Source: Herbaspirillum sp. RV1423
Lineage (GTDB): Bacteria; Pseudomonadota; Gammaproteobacteria; Burkholderiales; Burkholderiaceae_D
Assembly (NCBI RefSeq): GCF_000577615.1
Contig: NZ_CBXX010000005.1
Span: 268,644 to 332,643, forward strand
Reading direction: 5' to 3'
Length of the DNA: 64,000 nt
Each line of letters opens with the position of its first letter. The first letter of the stretch is position 1. The notes beneath the pieces were generated by a model. It made no database searches and had not been told where the DNA came from. It saw only the letters and a program-made list of their open reading frames with translations. Positions 34,491 through 44,950 of the stretch are shown here, piece by piece. The translations under genes were made by a program, and so were the position numbers.

Positions 34491-35537
34491 TTACTTCGCA
34501 ACCCAGGCGGCGAAGCGTTGCTCCAGTTCCTCACCGTGATCGGTCCAGAATTGCTGGCTCAACTGGATCGCATCCTTGGCGTTGGCGGTGGAAGTCGGCA
34601 GGTTCGCCAGGGTCTTGGCATCCAGCAGCTTCAACGTGTTCTTGTTGACCGGGCCGTAAGCGATGTTGTTGGCGTAGACCTTCTGGTTCTCGGCATTGGT
34701 CGCAAACGTGATGAACTTCTCACCCAGCGCCTTGTTCGGCGAACCCTTTGGAATCACCCAGTAATCCAGCGTATAGACGCTGCCGGCCCAGACTACCTTG
34801 AGGTTCTTGCCTTCGCGTTGCGCGGCGTCGATGCGGCCGTTGAAGGCCGTCGACATCACGACGTCGCCGGACACCAGGAACTGCGCCGGCAAGGCGCCTG
34901 CTTCCCACCACTGGATATTCGGCTTGAGCTGATCGAGCTTCTTGAAGGCGCGATCGACGCCGCCCTTGGCGCTGAGCACCTTGTAGACATCCTTGGTCGG
35001 CACGCCGTCAGCCATCAGCGCGAATTCCAGGGTGTACTGGGCGCCTTTCTTCATGGCCCGCTTGCCGGGGAATTTCTTGGTGTCCCAGAAGTCGGCCCAG
35101 CCCTGCGGCGCGGTCTTGAGCTTGTCGCCGTTATAAGCCAGCACCGTCGACCAGACGAAGGCGCCCATGCCGCATTCACTGTTGAGCGATTCCGGGATGT
35201 AGTCGTCCTTCTTGATCGTCTTGAGCAGATCGAGCTTTTCGATCAGGCCGTCTTCACAGGCGCGCGCCAGATCGCCGCCGTCGATTTCCACCACATCCCA
35301 GGTAACCTTTTTGGCTTCGACCATGGCCTTGACCTTGGCCAGCTCGCCGTTGAACTCGGCGGTGACGACCTTGGTGCCGGTGCTTTTCTGGAACGGTTCC
35401 ACATAGGCGACCTTTTGCGCGTTGGCATTGGCGCCGCCGAAATTGACCACGGTCAGTTCCGCCGCCTGGCTGATGCCGGCCGAGAACAGCAGACCTAAAG
35501 CGAGCGGAGAGAGCAGGGCGAGAGTGTGACGTTTCAT
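34491..35537 (-). CDS. Polyamine/GABA ABC transporter substrate-binding protein
   Basis: 348 residues with a signal peptide (MKRHTLALLSPLALGLLFSAGISQA). The mature part begins AELTVVNFGGANANAQKVAYVEPF, typical of family 1 extracellular binding proteins of the PotD/PotF group. VLAYNGDKLKTAPQGWADFWDTKKFPGKRAM is a family block. AAAGAGGAA precedes the ATG. It delivers substrate to the two permeases encoded downstream. Ligand choice within polyamines, GABA or related amines is inferred only from gabT, gabD and gabR around it. Confidence 0.87.
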   Translation of the reverse strand: MKRHTLALLSPLALGLLFSAGISQAAELTVVNFGGANANAQKVAYVEPFQKSTGTKVVTAEFNGELAKVKAMVEAKKVTWDVVEIDGGDLARACEDGLIEKLDLLKTIKKDDYIPESLNSECGMGAFVWSTVLAYNGDKLKTAPQGWADFWDTKKFPGKRAMKKGAQYTLEFALMADGVPTKDVYKVLSAKGGVDRAFKKLDQLKPNIQWWEAGALPAQFLVSGDVVMSTAFNGRIDAAQREGKNLKVVWAGSVYTLDYWVIPKGSPNKALGEKFITFATNAENQKVYANNIAYGPVNKNTLKLLDAKTLANLPTSTANAKDAIQLSQQFWTDHGEELEQRFAAWVAK

Positions 35538-35963
35538 GTGTTCCTCTTTGGTTGTGGTTCTTGGTGACGAAAGCAAAAATGAAAAAAGAAAACTTGGTCG
35601 AAGGCTCATCTATTCATCCCAAGTGTCAAACGCCTGTCGTCCTGACGAAAGTCAGGACCCAGCGTCGTATCGACCGTCTTCACGCCACTGGGTCCCGGCG
35701 TTCGCCGGGACGACGGCATAAGTTTTTCACCGAACTGCATACGATGACTCCTGGATTGTTGGTGCAGGTGAGCTCAGATAAAAATCCGCAGCCGTTCCAT
35801 TGCAATGAACAGACTTGCTTAACCGCCTGTCGTCCTGACGAAAGTCAGGACCCAGCGTCGTATCGACCGTCTTCACGCCACTGGGTCCCGGCGTTCGCCG
35901 GGACGACGGCATAAGTTTTTCACCGAACTGCATACGATGACTCCTGGATTGGTGCAGGTGAGC

Positions 35964-37094
<1,131 letters not shown>

Positions 37095-37150
37095 GCTCGC
37101 TCTTTCTCCCTGTCTTGTTGTCCCGATCGGACGCTTTGATGAAAACCGGA

Positions 37151-38485
37151 TCAGGCGTTGGCTTCGCGCACAGCCTTTTCCAGGATGGCCAGCGCTTCGT
37201 CCATGACGGTATCCGGAATCGTCAATGGAAACAAGAAGCGAATCACATTACCGTAGCTGCCGCAGGTGAGCAGCAGCAAGCCGTCCTTGAGCGCATTGGC
37301 CTGCACGCGTTTGGTGAATTCCGCATCCGGCTTGTCGGTGCCGGGCTGGACGAATTCCACCGCGACCATCGCGCCGAGGCCGCGCACCTCGCCGATGGCA
37401 GGCACGCTCGCTCCCAGTCCGGTGAGACGGTCCTTCAGCACCTCGCCCAGGCGCGCACCGCGCACCACCAGATTTTCTTCCGCGATCACATCCATCACGG
37501 CCAATGCCGAAGCAACGGCCAGCGGATTGCCCGCATAGGTGCCGCCCAGGCCGCCCGGCGCCGGCGCATCCATCAGCTCGGCGCGGCCGCACACCGCCGC
37601 CAGCGGCATGCCGCCCGCAAGGCTCTTGGCCATCGTCATCAGGTCGGGCAGGACGTCGTAATGCTCCATCGCAAATAATTTACCGGTGCGGGCAAAACCG
37701 GTCTGCACCTCATCGGCGATCAGCAAGATGCCATGTTCGTCGCACAGCGCGCGCAAACCGCGCATGAACTCCGGCGGCGCCGCGTAGAAACCGCCTTCGC
37801 CTTGCACCGGCTCCAGGATGACGGCCGCCACGCGCTTCGGATCGACGTCGCTCTTGAACAAGCCGTTGATCGCCGCCAGCGCGGCTTCGCTGCCGACGCC
37901 ATGCAGCGCCATCGGGAAGGGCGCGTGATACACCTCGCCGGGGAAGGGACCGAATCCCAGTTTATAAGGCGCCACCTTGCCGGTCAGCGCCATGCCCATC
38001 ATCGTGCGGCCGTGGAAGCCGCCGGAGAAGGAGATGATGGCGGAGCGGCCGGTCGCGGCGCGCGCAATCTTGATGGCGTTTTCCACCGCCTCGGCGCCTG
38101 TGCTGAACAGCGCGGTCTTCTTGGCATGCTTGCCCGGCGTGACGGCATTGATGCGTTCGGCCAGTTCCACATAGCTCGCATAAGGGACGATCTGATACGC
38201 CGTATGCGTGAAGCGCTCCATCTGGGCGCGAATGGCTTCCATCAGCTTGGGATGGCGATGGCCGGTGTTCAATACCGCGATGCCGGCGGCGAAGTCGATG
38301 TAACGGCGTCCCTCGACGTCCCACAGCTCCGCATTCAAGGCGCGATCGGCATAAAAATCGCACATCACGCCGACGCCGCGTGGCGTGGCGGCATTCTTGC
38401 GTGCCAGCAATTCCGCATTGGAGAAGACTTTCGCTGGCGCGACGGTCGAGATGGGGACGATGCTCTTGACTGCAGTGGATGTCAT
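37151..38485 (-). CDS. gabT: 4-aminobutyrate aminotransferase
   Basis: 444 residues, class III PLP aminotransferase. GAEAVENAIKIARAATGRSAIISFSGGFHGRT is the cofactor phosphate region. LIADEVQTGFARTGKLFAMEH and the PLP-binding lysine in MAKSLAGGMPLAAV are all as in GabT. It transfers the amino group of GABA to 2-oxoglutarate, giving succinate semialdehyde for GabD. The start at 38485 gives MTSTAVKSIVPIS. First gene of the operon and divergent from gabR. 5-Aminovalerate aminotransferase activity is a possible addition. Confidence 0.92.
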   Translation of the reverse strand: MTSTAVKSIVPISTVAPAKVFSNAELLARKNAATPRGVGVMCDFYADRALNAELWDVEGRRYIDFAAGIAVLNTGHRHPKLMEAIRAQMERFTHTAYQIVPYASYVELAERINAVTPGKHAKKTALFSTGAEAVENAIKIARAATGRSAIISFSGGFHGRTMMGMALTGKVAPYKLGFGPFPGEVYHAPFPMALHGVGSEAALAAINGLFKSDVDPKRVAAVILEPVQGEGGFYAAPPEFMRGLRALCDEHGILLIADEVQTGFARTGKLFAMEHYDVLPDLMTMAKSLAGGMPLAAVCGRAELMDAPAPGGLGGTYAGNPLAVASALAVMDVIAEENLVVRGARLGEVLKDRLTGLGASVPAIGEVRGLGAMVAVEFVQPGTDKPDAEFTKRVQANALKDGLLLLTCGSYGNVIRFLFPLTIPDTVMDEALAILEKAVREANA

Positions 38486-38590
38486 TGCTTGCTCCGGTAT
38501 CCGGTTCTGAAAAAATCTGGGTTGAAGCAATACTAAATCCGTACTGGACCTGTAAGATAGAGCCAATTCTAGATATTTAATGGAGCCACT

Positions 38591-40120
38591 TTGCGCATCG
38601 CCTCGTTATCTGATTATTTGCTGCTACGCGTCAATCGCGACCCCTCCGCTCAAGAAAGTACTCGCATTCCACGCGGGGCGCGCGTACCGCGTGTGCCTGC
38701 CAATCGCCAGATTTATCAACTGATCCGCGAAGCCATCCTGGCCCAGACCTTGCCGGCCGGCCTGCAACTGCCGTCGACCCGCGATCTTGCCGGCGAACTC
38801 GGCATGTCGCGCAACACGGTCACCTACGCCTACGAACAATTGCTGGCCGAAGGCTATCTGGAAAGCCGCGCCGGCGCCGGCACCTTCGTCGCCGACACCG
38901 CCCCGGACCAGATTCCCGAAACCGCCGAACGCCACATCCCGCTCACCGATCCCTCCGGCAAATCCGAACTCTCCGCGCGCGGCGCCATGCTCACGCGCCA
39001 GGCCGGCGTCAGCGACAAGCAGTGGGGCGCTTTCATGCCCGGCATTCCCGACGTCACGCAGTTCCCGCACAAAGTCTGGAGCCGCCTGCAAAACAAACAC
39101 TGGCGCCGCGCGCAGGCGGAAATGCTCACCTACGGCCCCGGCGCCGGCTACGGTCCGTTGCGCGAAGCCATCGCCGAATACCTGCGCATCTCGCGCTCGG
39201 TCAACTGCAACGCCAGCCAGGTCATGATCACCAGCGGCATCCATCAATCGCTCGACACCGTCGTCAAACTGCTCGGCGAACACGGCGACTCCGCCTGGGT
39301 TGAAGACCCATGCTACTGGGGCACGCGCAGCGTACTCAATTCGCTCGGCATCCAGGCGGTGCCGATCCCCGTCGACCAGGAAGGCATGCGCATGCGCCTC
39401 GCCAACCTGCGTCGTCCGCCGCGCTTCATCTGCACCACGCCCTCGCACCAATATCCGCTCGGCATGGTCATGAGCCTCTCGCGCCGCCGCATGCTGCTCG
39501 AATATGCCGCCGCCCATAAAGTCTGGATCATCGAAGACGACTACGACAGCGAGTTCCGCTACGGCGGCCGTCCGCTCGCCTCGTTGCAAGGCATGGACAC
39601 GCACAACCGCGTGCTCTACATGGGCACCTTCAGCAAGATCATGTTTCCCGGATTGCGCATCGGCTTTCTGGTCGTGCCCGAAGCCCTCGCAGGCGCCTTC
39701 GCCACCGGACTCGCCGAACTCTATCGCGGCGGCCAGGTATTCCTGCAAGCCACGCTCGCCGACTTCATGGCCGAAGGACATTTCTCATCGCACATCCGCA
39801 AGATGCGCGTCCTCTATGCAGAGCGATTGCAACTCCTGCAGCAAGCCATCCAGCGCAACTTCGGCGACGACATGCACATCACCGGCGGCGAAGCCGGCCT
39901 CCATCTGACCATATCGCTCCCGCCGCAATGCGACGACAAACTGATTTGCGCAGATGCTTGGAAGGATGGAGTCATCGTGCGTCCCCTCTCGACCTACTAC
40001 ATGACACCCAAAACAGCGCGGTGCGGACTGTTGCTGGGATATGCAAGCGTGCCGAATGAGATGATCCGACCAGCGTTCGACAAGCTTGCGCAAATCATTC
40101 GAAATGCGGCGATAGACTAA
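38591..40120 (+). CDS. gabR: GabR-like MocR-family regulator (GntR HTH plus aminotransferase domain)
   Basis: 509 residues. The GntR winged helix (IYQLIREAILAQTLPAGLQLPSTRDLA to GMSRNTVTYAYEQLLAEGYLESRAGAGTFV, about residues 35-100) is fused to a fold-type I aminotransferase domain. The PLP-binding Lys is in GTFSKIMFPGLRIGF, and EDDYDSEFRYGGRP is conserved. Such regulators sense GABA with PLP and activate gabT. The start is probably TTG at 38591, preceded by TGGAGCC. Its divergent place from gabT supports the assignment. The last 175 bp of the gene (from 39950) recur in three degraded copies directly downstream. Confidence 0.88.
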   Translation: MRIASLSDYLLLRVNRDPSAQESTRIPRGARVPRVPANRQIYQLIREAILAQTLPAGLQLPSTRDLAGELGMSRNTVTYAYEQLLAEGYLESRAGAGTFVADTAPDQIPETAERHIPLTDPSGKSELSARGAMLTRQAGVSDKQWGAFMPGIPDVTQFPHKVWSRLQNKHWRRAQAEMLTYGPGAGYGPLREAIAEYLRISRSVNCNASQVMITSGIHQSLDTVVKLLGEHGDSAWVEDPCYWGTRSVLNSLGIQAVPIPVDQEGMRMRLANLRRPPRFICTTPSHQYPLGMVMSLSRRRMLLEYAAAHKVWIIEDDYDSEFRYGGRPLASLQGMDTHNRVLYMGTFSKIMFPGLRIGFLVVPEALAGAFATGLAELYRGGQVFLQATLADFMAEGHFSSHIRKMRVLYAERLQLLQQAIQRNFGDDMHITGGEAGLHLTISLPPQCDDKLICADAWKDGVIVRPLSTYYMTPKTARCGLLLGYASVPNEMIRPAFDKLAQIIRNAAID

Positions 40121-40615
40121 TTAAGCAGATGCTTAAAGAACGATGTCATCGGGCTCTCCCCTCGGCGTATTTCATGACGGACAAAAAACAGTGCGGCGTG
40201 GCTTGTTACTGGGATGTACGAGTGTGCAGAATGGAATGATCGGGCTAACGTTCGAGAAGTTCGCGCAAGTCATTCGAAATGCGGTGATAAGCAAATTTAA
40301 GCATATGCTTTAAAGAATGATGTCATCGGACACTTCTCTCGGCCTATATTGCATGATGTACAAAACGGCGCGGCTCTGCCTGCTACTGGGATGTGCAAGC
40401 GTGCTGAATGGGATAACCGGACCGGAGCTCGGAATGCGGCGATAAACTAATTTAAGCAGATGCTTGAAGGAATGATATCGTAGGACTCCTCTTTGCCCAT
40501 TACATGACACACAAAACAGTGTGGTGCGGCCTGTTACTGAGATGTGCGAGCGTGCGAAATGAAATGATTAAACTTCTGTTCGACAATCTCGCGAAAATCA
40601 TTCGAAAACACGCTT
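39950..40615 (+). repeat. Four tandem copies of the gabR 3' end, three of them decayed
   Basis: Copy 0 is inside gabR (39950-40124). Copies 1 (40125-40300), 2 (40301-40455, with an internal deletion) and 3 (40456 to about 40615) follow head to tail. Each starts GCAGATGCTT-like, contains TACATGACACACAAAACAGTG-type sequence, a TTACTGGGATGTGCAAGCGTG block and ends CATTCGAAATGCGGCGATAA-like. All junctions show the palindrome TTAAGCAKATGCTTNAA; at copy 2 it is TTTAAGCATATGCTTTAA. Divergence rises with distance from gabR. No intact frame remains in copies 1-3. They border the serine recombinase insertion. Confidence 0.8.
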
Positions 40616-40717
40616 TATTGCAGGTGTAATCTGTAACGAAAAATTCACAAAAAACTTCTGGAAAAAATGAAAGGAATTTCTAAACTGGTGAAACAAGTGA
40701 GATGACCGTCGCCAGTC

Positions 40718-40972
40718 GTGCGGCTATTCTCCGCATCGCAATTGCCGGAGCAAGAGGCTATACCTCGCCAAAGTCGCCTGTCAGTCGATATCCTGCGGTC
40801 GGGAATCAGCCTTACCGTTGGTGCGGGGCGTCAGTTATCCCAGCGTATAAGCAGAGAATTCTTAAATCACCTTCAAAAGGCGTTTGAAATCACCGACAAG
40901 GATTTAATCCTGGAGGCTTCTTGTGCTTGCACCTCATTGTTACCGATCACAATGGACGCTTTAGGGGCATGA
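40718..40972 (+). CDS. Possible short gene or gene fragment at the island edge
   Basis: 84 codons from a GTG (MRLFSASQLPEQEAIPRQSR onward, ending LLPITMDALGA). Composition is mixed and no ribosome site is obvious. I recognise no family. Amphipathic stretch SQRISREFLNHLQKAFEITDKDLILEA could be a protein end or chance. It may be a remnant of an earlier insertion. The rest of 40616-41069 shows nothing else that I can support. Confidence 0.25.
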   Translation: MRLFSASQLPEQEAIPRQSRLSVDILRSGISLTVGAGRQLSQRISREFLNHLQKAFEITDKDLILEASCACTSLLPITMDALGA

Positions 40973-41069
40973 CCTGCCGATTCTATTAAGTCCATCCGCC
41001 GATGAGCGACTGCATGGTCCGCACAGTCACATTCTTCCCTTTATATTCAAATGCTAAGTGGGGAAAGCA

Positions 41070-41513
41070 ATGGCAAAAAAATACTGCATGGCATGTGGAA
41101 AAATATTTCAGACGCTCCCACAAGTAGCAAATCAACGCTATTGCTCTTCTGCAGAATGTCAGAGTGAACGCAGACGAAAATGGCAGAAAGAGAAATTGAA
41201 GTCTGACGCAGACTATCGCGACAATCAAGCACGTGCCCAGAGCGAATGGAGAAGGCGTAATCCAGATTATTGGAAGAGCTATCGAGAACTGAATGCAGAG
41301 TACGTTGAACGCAATCGTGATCAGCAACGAAATCGGAATAGCCAGATGAAAGCGATCACTGTTGCAAAAATGGACGCGTCTTCTATTCCTCCAGGAATTT
41401 ATAGACTTATCAAAGTTAATTCTCGTGAAATTGCAAAAAGTAACGAATGGATTGTGGAGATAAAAGTACTTTCAGGCCCATATTCCCCGTTTCCAAAAAT
41501 TGTAAAGAGATGA
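41070..41513 (+). CDS. Zinc-finger-like protein of the recombinase module
   Basis: 147 residues. The N-terminus has YCMACGKIF and RYCSSAECQSERRR, that is C-x2-C and C-x4-C, a plausible four-cysteine zinc site. A strongly basic, highly charged helix follows (KWQKEKLKSDADYRDNQARAQSEWRRRNPDYWKSYRELN). The C-terminal third (ASSIPPGIYRLIKVNSREI to PYSPFPKIVKR) is beta-prone. This suggests nucleic-acid binding. The ATG at 41070 follows GTGGGGAAA. It precedes the recombinase gene by 109 bp and shares its AT-rich codon use. Likely part of the same element; its job is not known to me. Confidence 0.6.
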   Translation: MAKKYCMACGKIFQTLPQVANQRYCSSAECQSERRRKWQKEKLKSDADYRDNQARAQSEWRRRNPDYWKSYRELNAEYVERNRDQQRNRNSQMKAITVAKMDASSIPPGIYRLIKVNSREIAKSNEWIVEIKVLSGPYSPFPKIVKR

Positions 41514-41622
41514 CGTGATCGCAGCCAAACTATTTGGCTGATATGGTCCTTCCAATGAGCAGAATCGCCAGATATATGAATTCGAAACGCCATACTGGAA
41601 CAAGATACGGCAGGTGGAACCT

Positions 41623-43176
41623 ATGCGATACGGTGAGCCAAAAAAAGAATCTGACTTGACTCTCAAGGCTGTCGAATATGTACGGATGTCTACAGAACAT
41701 CAACAATATTCCACTGAGAATCAATCAGCAAAGATCAGAGATTACGCCGCTCGCCGCGGAATCCAAATTATCCGAACTTATGTGGACGCGGGTAAAAGTG
41801 GGCTGCGATTGGATGGAAGAGATGCACTACAGCGCTTGCTGAAGGACGTTGAAAGTGGATCCGCAGATTTTCGGACGATTTTGGTATACGACATTAGTCG
41901 TTGGGGACGTTTTCAGGATGCAGACGAAAGTGCGTATTACGAATATCGATGCCGTCGTGCTGGAATCCAAGTGACTTACTGTGCTGAGCAGTTTGAAAAT
42001 GACGGCTCCCCGGTATCAACTATTGTCAAAGGCGTAAAACGCGCGATGGCTGGAGAATATAGTCGGGAGCTATCATCGAAAGTATTCGCCGGACAATGCC
42101 GACTAATTGAGCTAGGCTTCCGACAAGGGGGATCTGCAGGATTCGGTTTACGTAGGGTACTCTTAGATCAAAACGGTATAGTCAAGGCAGAGCTGGGAAG
42201 AGGGGAGTATAAAAGCTTACAGACTGATCGCGTCATTTTGATGCCTGGACCAGAAGCTGAGATTCGAACTGTCAATCTTATGTATCGGTGGTTTGTCGAA
42301 AATCTAGTCGAAGCTGAAATAGCAGATCGCTTAAACAAGATGTCTGTTTTGACGGACTTGGGACGAGAATGGACACGTGCTACCGTTCATGAAGTATTAA
42401 CTAACGAAAAGTATATTGGTAACAATGTTTTTAACCGGACCTCATTCAAGTTAAAAAGACTGCGGGTGACAAACACGCCGGATATGTGGATTCGCAAAGA
42501 GGGAGCTTTCGCCCCAATTGTTCCCCCAGATATTTTCTACACTGTCCAAGGGATTATCCATGCTAGGTTTCGTCGCCACACTAACGAGGAGCTTATAGAG
42601 AGATTACGCGTTTTATATCAAAAGCGCGGATACATTTCTGGTTTGATCATCAATGAAACTGAAGGAATGCCATCAAGCGCTGTCTATGTGAGCCGCTTTG
42701 GAAGTCTCCTCAGAGCGTATCAGACGGTAGGATTTACCCCTGACCGAGATTATCGTTACCTTGAAACCAATAAATTTCTGCGCAGATATCACCCGGAGAT
42801 TGTTACTCATACAGAATCCATGATCGCCAGTCTAGGTGGTGTTGTTAAACGAGATCAAGCCACCGATTTGCTTCGAATAAATGACGAATTCAATGTGTCC
42901 TTGGTGCTCGCTCGCTGCCAACAATATGCTGGCGATAAGCGTAGATGGAATATTAGATTCGACACGAGTCTAAATCCCGATCTCACCGTTGCAATTCGTC
43001 TAGATATATCAAATACCTCCCCCTTGGATTACTACCTACTGCCTCGTTTGGACTTTGGGAATAAGCGTATATACCTTGCCGATAGGAACTCTATTGAGTT
43101 TGAGGCTTATCGCTTCGATACATTGGACTATTTGTATGGCATGGCGGAACGATCCCGTTTGCGGAGAGCCGCATGA
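41623..43176 (+). CDS. Serine recombinase (large, site-specific)
   Basis: 517 residues. The catalytic N-terminal resolvase domain shows YVRMSTEHQQYSTENQ with the nucleophilic Ser, TYVDAGKSGLRLDGRDALQRLL, and VYDISRWGRFQDADESAYYE with the conserved Arg. The Recombinase domain follows (about 190-300: MYRWFVENLVEAEIADRLN, WTRATVHEVLTNEKYIGNNVFNR). The C-terminal part, about 200 residues, is unlike phiC31-type integrases as far as I can see, with no obvious Cys zinc ribbon. The ATG has AGGTGGA upstream. The stop overlaps the next start (ATGA). It would integrate or excise the element, or invert DNA; the target is not evident. Confidence 0.87.
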   Translation: MRYGEPKKESDLTLKAVEYVRMSTEHQQYSTENQSAKIRDYAARRGIQIIRTYVDAGKSGLRLDGRDALQRLLKDVESGSADFRTILVYDISRWGRFQDADESAYYEYRCRRAGIQVTYCAEQFENDGSPVSTIVKGVKRAMAGEYSRELSSKVFAGQCRLIELGFRQGGSAGFGLRRVLLDQNGIVKAELGRGEYKSLQTDRVILMPGPEAEIRTVNLMYRWFVENLVEAEIADRLNKMSVLTDLGREWTRATVHEVLTNEKYIGNNVFNRTSFKLKRLRVTNTPDMWIRKEGAFAPIVPPDIFYTVQGIIHARFRRHTNEELIERLRVLYQKRGYISGLIINETEGMPSSAVYVSRFGSLLRAYQTVGFTPDRDYRYLETNKFLRRYHPEIVTHTESMIASLGGVVKRDQATDLLRINDEFNVSLVLARCQQYAGDKRRWNIRFDTSLNPDLTVAIRLDISNTSPLDYYLLPRLDFGNKRIYLADRNSIEFEAYRFDTLDYLYGMAERSRLRRAA

Positions 43177-44075
43177 CGCATATACAGATCCCAAACGAAG
43201 TGCAGATGGTTCCCTTGGAGAAAATTGAGGTGCTAAATCCGCGAGAGCGAAATAATCGCGTTTTCGAAGAAATCGTTGAGAATATCAAGACGATCGGATT
43301 AAAAAAACCAATTACTGTGACAGCCCGCAGAGAAGCAGATGGGTCTGACCGATTTTTGCTGGTATGTGGTGAAGGACGACTCAAAGCATTTCGTGCTTTA
43401 GGAGAGACGGAAATTCCGGCACTCGTCGTAACCGTCACTGATGAGGATGCCTTCATCATGAGTCTTGTTGAGAACATTGCAAGACGGCAGTATCGCCCGC
43501 TAGAACTGCTTACTGGGATTGAACGATTACACGACAAAGGCTATGACAAGAAAGCAATAGCGACTAAGACAGGCCTTCGTCCTGAATATGTGCAAGGTAT
43601 TTTAAGGCTCCTGAAACACGGCGAGGAGCGTCTATTGGATGCTGTTGAGAAAGGACGATTACCCATAACTGCGGCTCTTACGATTCTCGAGGCTGGTGAT
43701 GATGACAAGTCAGTTCAAGTGGCCTTACAAGATGCTTATGAATCTGGAAAACTTAGAGGTAAGCATCTCCGGCAAGCAAGAAAAGTGATTGAGCGACGAC
43801 GAACATTTGGTCGCACTATGTCTCGTGCCACGAAGCAAAATAACGACGGCATCACCTCATCCACTTTAGTACGTACCTATCAAAAAGAAGTCGGTCGCCA
43901 ACGCCTAATGATTAAGAAGGCCGAGTTTGCTCAACAAAGACTTATGTTTGTCATTGGCGCGTTACGCGAGCTGTTAGCAGATGAGAACTTCGCAAATTTG
44001 CTGAGAGCGGAAGGTCTAGATAGCTTGCCTAAATATCTAGCGGATCGCGTCTGGGCCAAAGGAGTACATGCATGA
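43173..44075 (+). CDS. ParB/Spo0J-like protein of the recombinase module
   Basis: 300 residues. The ParB N-terminal (ParB/Srx fold) domain starts MVPLEKIEVLNPRERN and has GEGRLKAFRALGETEIPALV and the box SLVENIARRQYRPLE, counterparts of the nucleotide-binding and arginine motifs of ParB. A helix-turn-helix follows (YDKKAIATKTGLRPEYVQGILRLLKHGEERLLDAV). No ParA ATPase gene is adjacent, so ordinary plasmid partition is not complete here. It overlaps both neighbours by 4 bp, meaning translationally coupled expression with the recombinase. A role as accessory DNA-binding factor for recombination or in maintaining the excised circle is inference. Confidence 0.8.
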   Translation: MTHIQIPNEVQMVPLEKIEVLNPRERNNRVFEEIVENIKTIGLKKPITVTARREADGSDRFLLVCGEGRLKAFRALGETEIPALVVTVTDEDAFIMSLVENIARRQYRPLELLTGIERLHDKGYDKKAIATKTGLRPEYVQGILRLLKHGEERLLDAVEKGRLPITAALTILEAGDDDKSVQVALQDAYESGKLRGKHLRQARKVIERRRTFGRTMSRATKQNNDGITSSTLVRTYQKEVGRQRLMIKKAEFAQQRLMFVIGALRELLADENFANLLRAEGLDSLPKYLADRVWAKGVHA

Positions 44076-44950
44076 CTCAAGTGGCCATCGGTTTCATCCC
44101 CGAGCCGCTTAGCATCCCCTTGGAGAAAATTCTACCGTCGAGAAAAGTACCTGATGGACTAGAGATATCTAAACGCTTCGCTCAGATATGCTCTTCTATC
44201 GAAGAAGTGGGATTGATAGAGCCCCTGTCCATAGCGCACGCGGATCAGTCGTCTGGCTTTCACGTCCTATTGGATGGGCACATTAGGTACATCGCGCTGC
44301 AGAAGATGAATTACGTGGAAGCTCCCTGTTTGATTGCAATTGATGATGAAAACTATACTTACAACAGCAGGACCAATCGACTATCGACCGTTCAAGAACA
44401 TTACATGATCCGTCGCGCTATACAGCGCGGCGTAACCCCTGAACGCTTAGCGAGAGCATTACATGTAGATGTCAGTCATATCTTTAAAAAAATGAATCTT
44501 CTGGATGGAATATGTCCAGAGGCGGCAGATTTACTTGTAGATCGACACTTCTCTCCAGAGTTGGCACGGGCTATCCGGAAAATGAAACCCACTCGCCAGA
44601 TTGAATGCGTTGAACTTATGGTCTCTGCCAACAATTTGACTATCGCATACGCCGAGGCAATGTTAGTAGCGACGCCCTCGGAAATGCTCGTGACAGGGAA
44701 AAAACCCGCGAAATTAACGGGTGTCACTCCTGAGCAGATAGGGAAAATGGAACGGGAAATGAGCTGCTTACAAGATCAATACAAGATGGTCGAGCAGACA
44801 TATGGTCAAGATATTCTTAATCTCGTTTTGGCTAAAGGATATTTGTCTAAACTTCTAGAGAATAAATCTGTTGTACGTTACTTGCAAAAGCGACACTCAG
44901 AACTCTTGGCCGAGTTTGAAATAATTGTCCGGACCGTATCGCTTGATTAA
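44072..44950 (+). CDS. RepB/ParB-like partition protein, second paralogue
   Basis: 292 residues. The ParB-type N-terminal domain is divergent: IPLEKILPSRKVPDGLEISKRF, then LLDGHIRYIALQKMNYVEAPCLIA, where GHIR stands for the usual GERR/GHRR. A helix-turn-helix (TPERLARALHVDVSHIFKKMNLLDGI) and a long helical C-terminus (about 160-290, with EQIGKMEREMSCLQDQYKMVEQTYG) match the RepB C-terminal type as I know it. It shares PLEKI with its upstream neighbour, suggesting they arose by duplication or act as a pair on related sites. Coupled to the upstream gene by ATGA overlap. Confidence 0.75.
   Translation: MTQVAIGFIPEPLSIPLEKILPSRKVPDGLEISKRFAQICSSIEEVGLIEPLSIAHADQSSGFHVLLDGHIRYIALQKMNYVEAPCLIAIDDENYTYNSRTNRLSTVQEHYMIRRAIQRGVTPERLARALHVDVSHIFKKMNLLDGICPEAADLLVDRHFSPELARAIRKMKPTRQIECVELMVSANNLTIAYAEAMLVATPSEMLVTGKKPAKLTGVTPEQIGKMEREMSCLQDQYKMVEQTYGQDILNLVLAKGYLSKLLENKSVVRYLQKRHSELLAEFEIIVRTVSLD

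Noticed and set aside
39950..40615. CRISPR-like array
   Set aside because: The units are about 155-176 bp, have no spacers, and derive from the gabR end.
43173..44950. Ordinary plasmid parAB partition locus
   Set aside because: There is no ParA ATPase, no replication gene, and both ParB-like genes are coupled to a recombinase instead.
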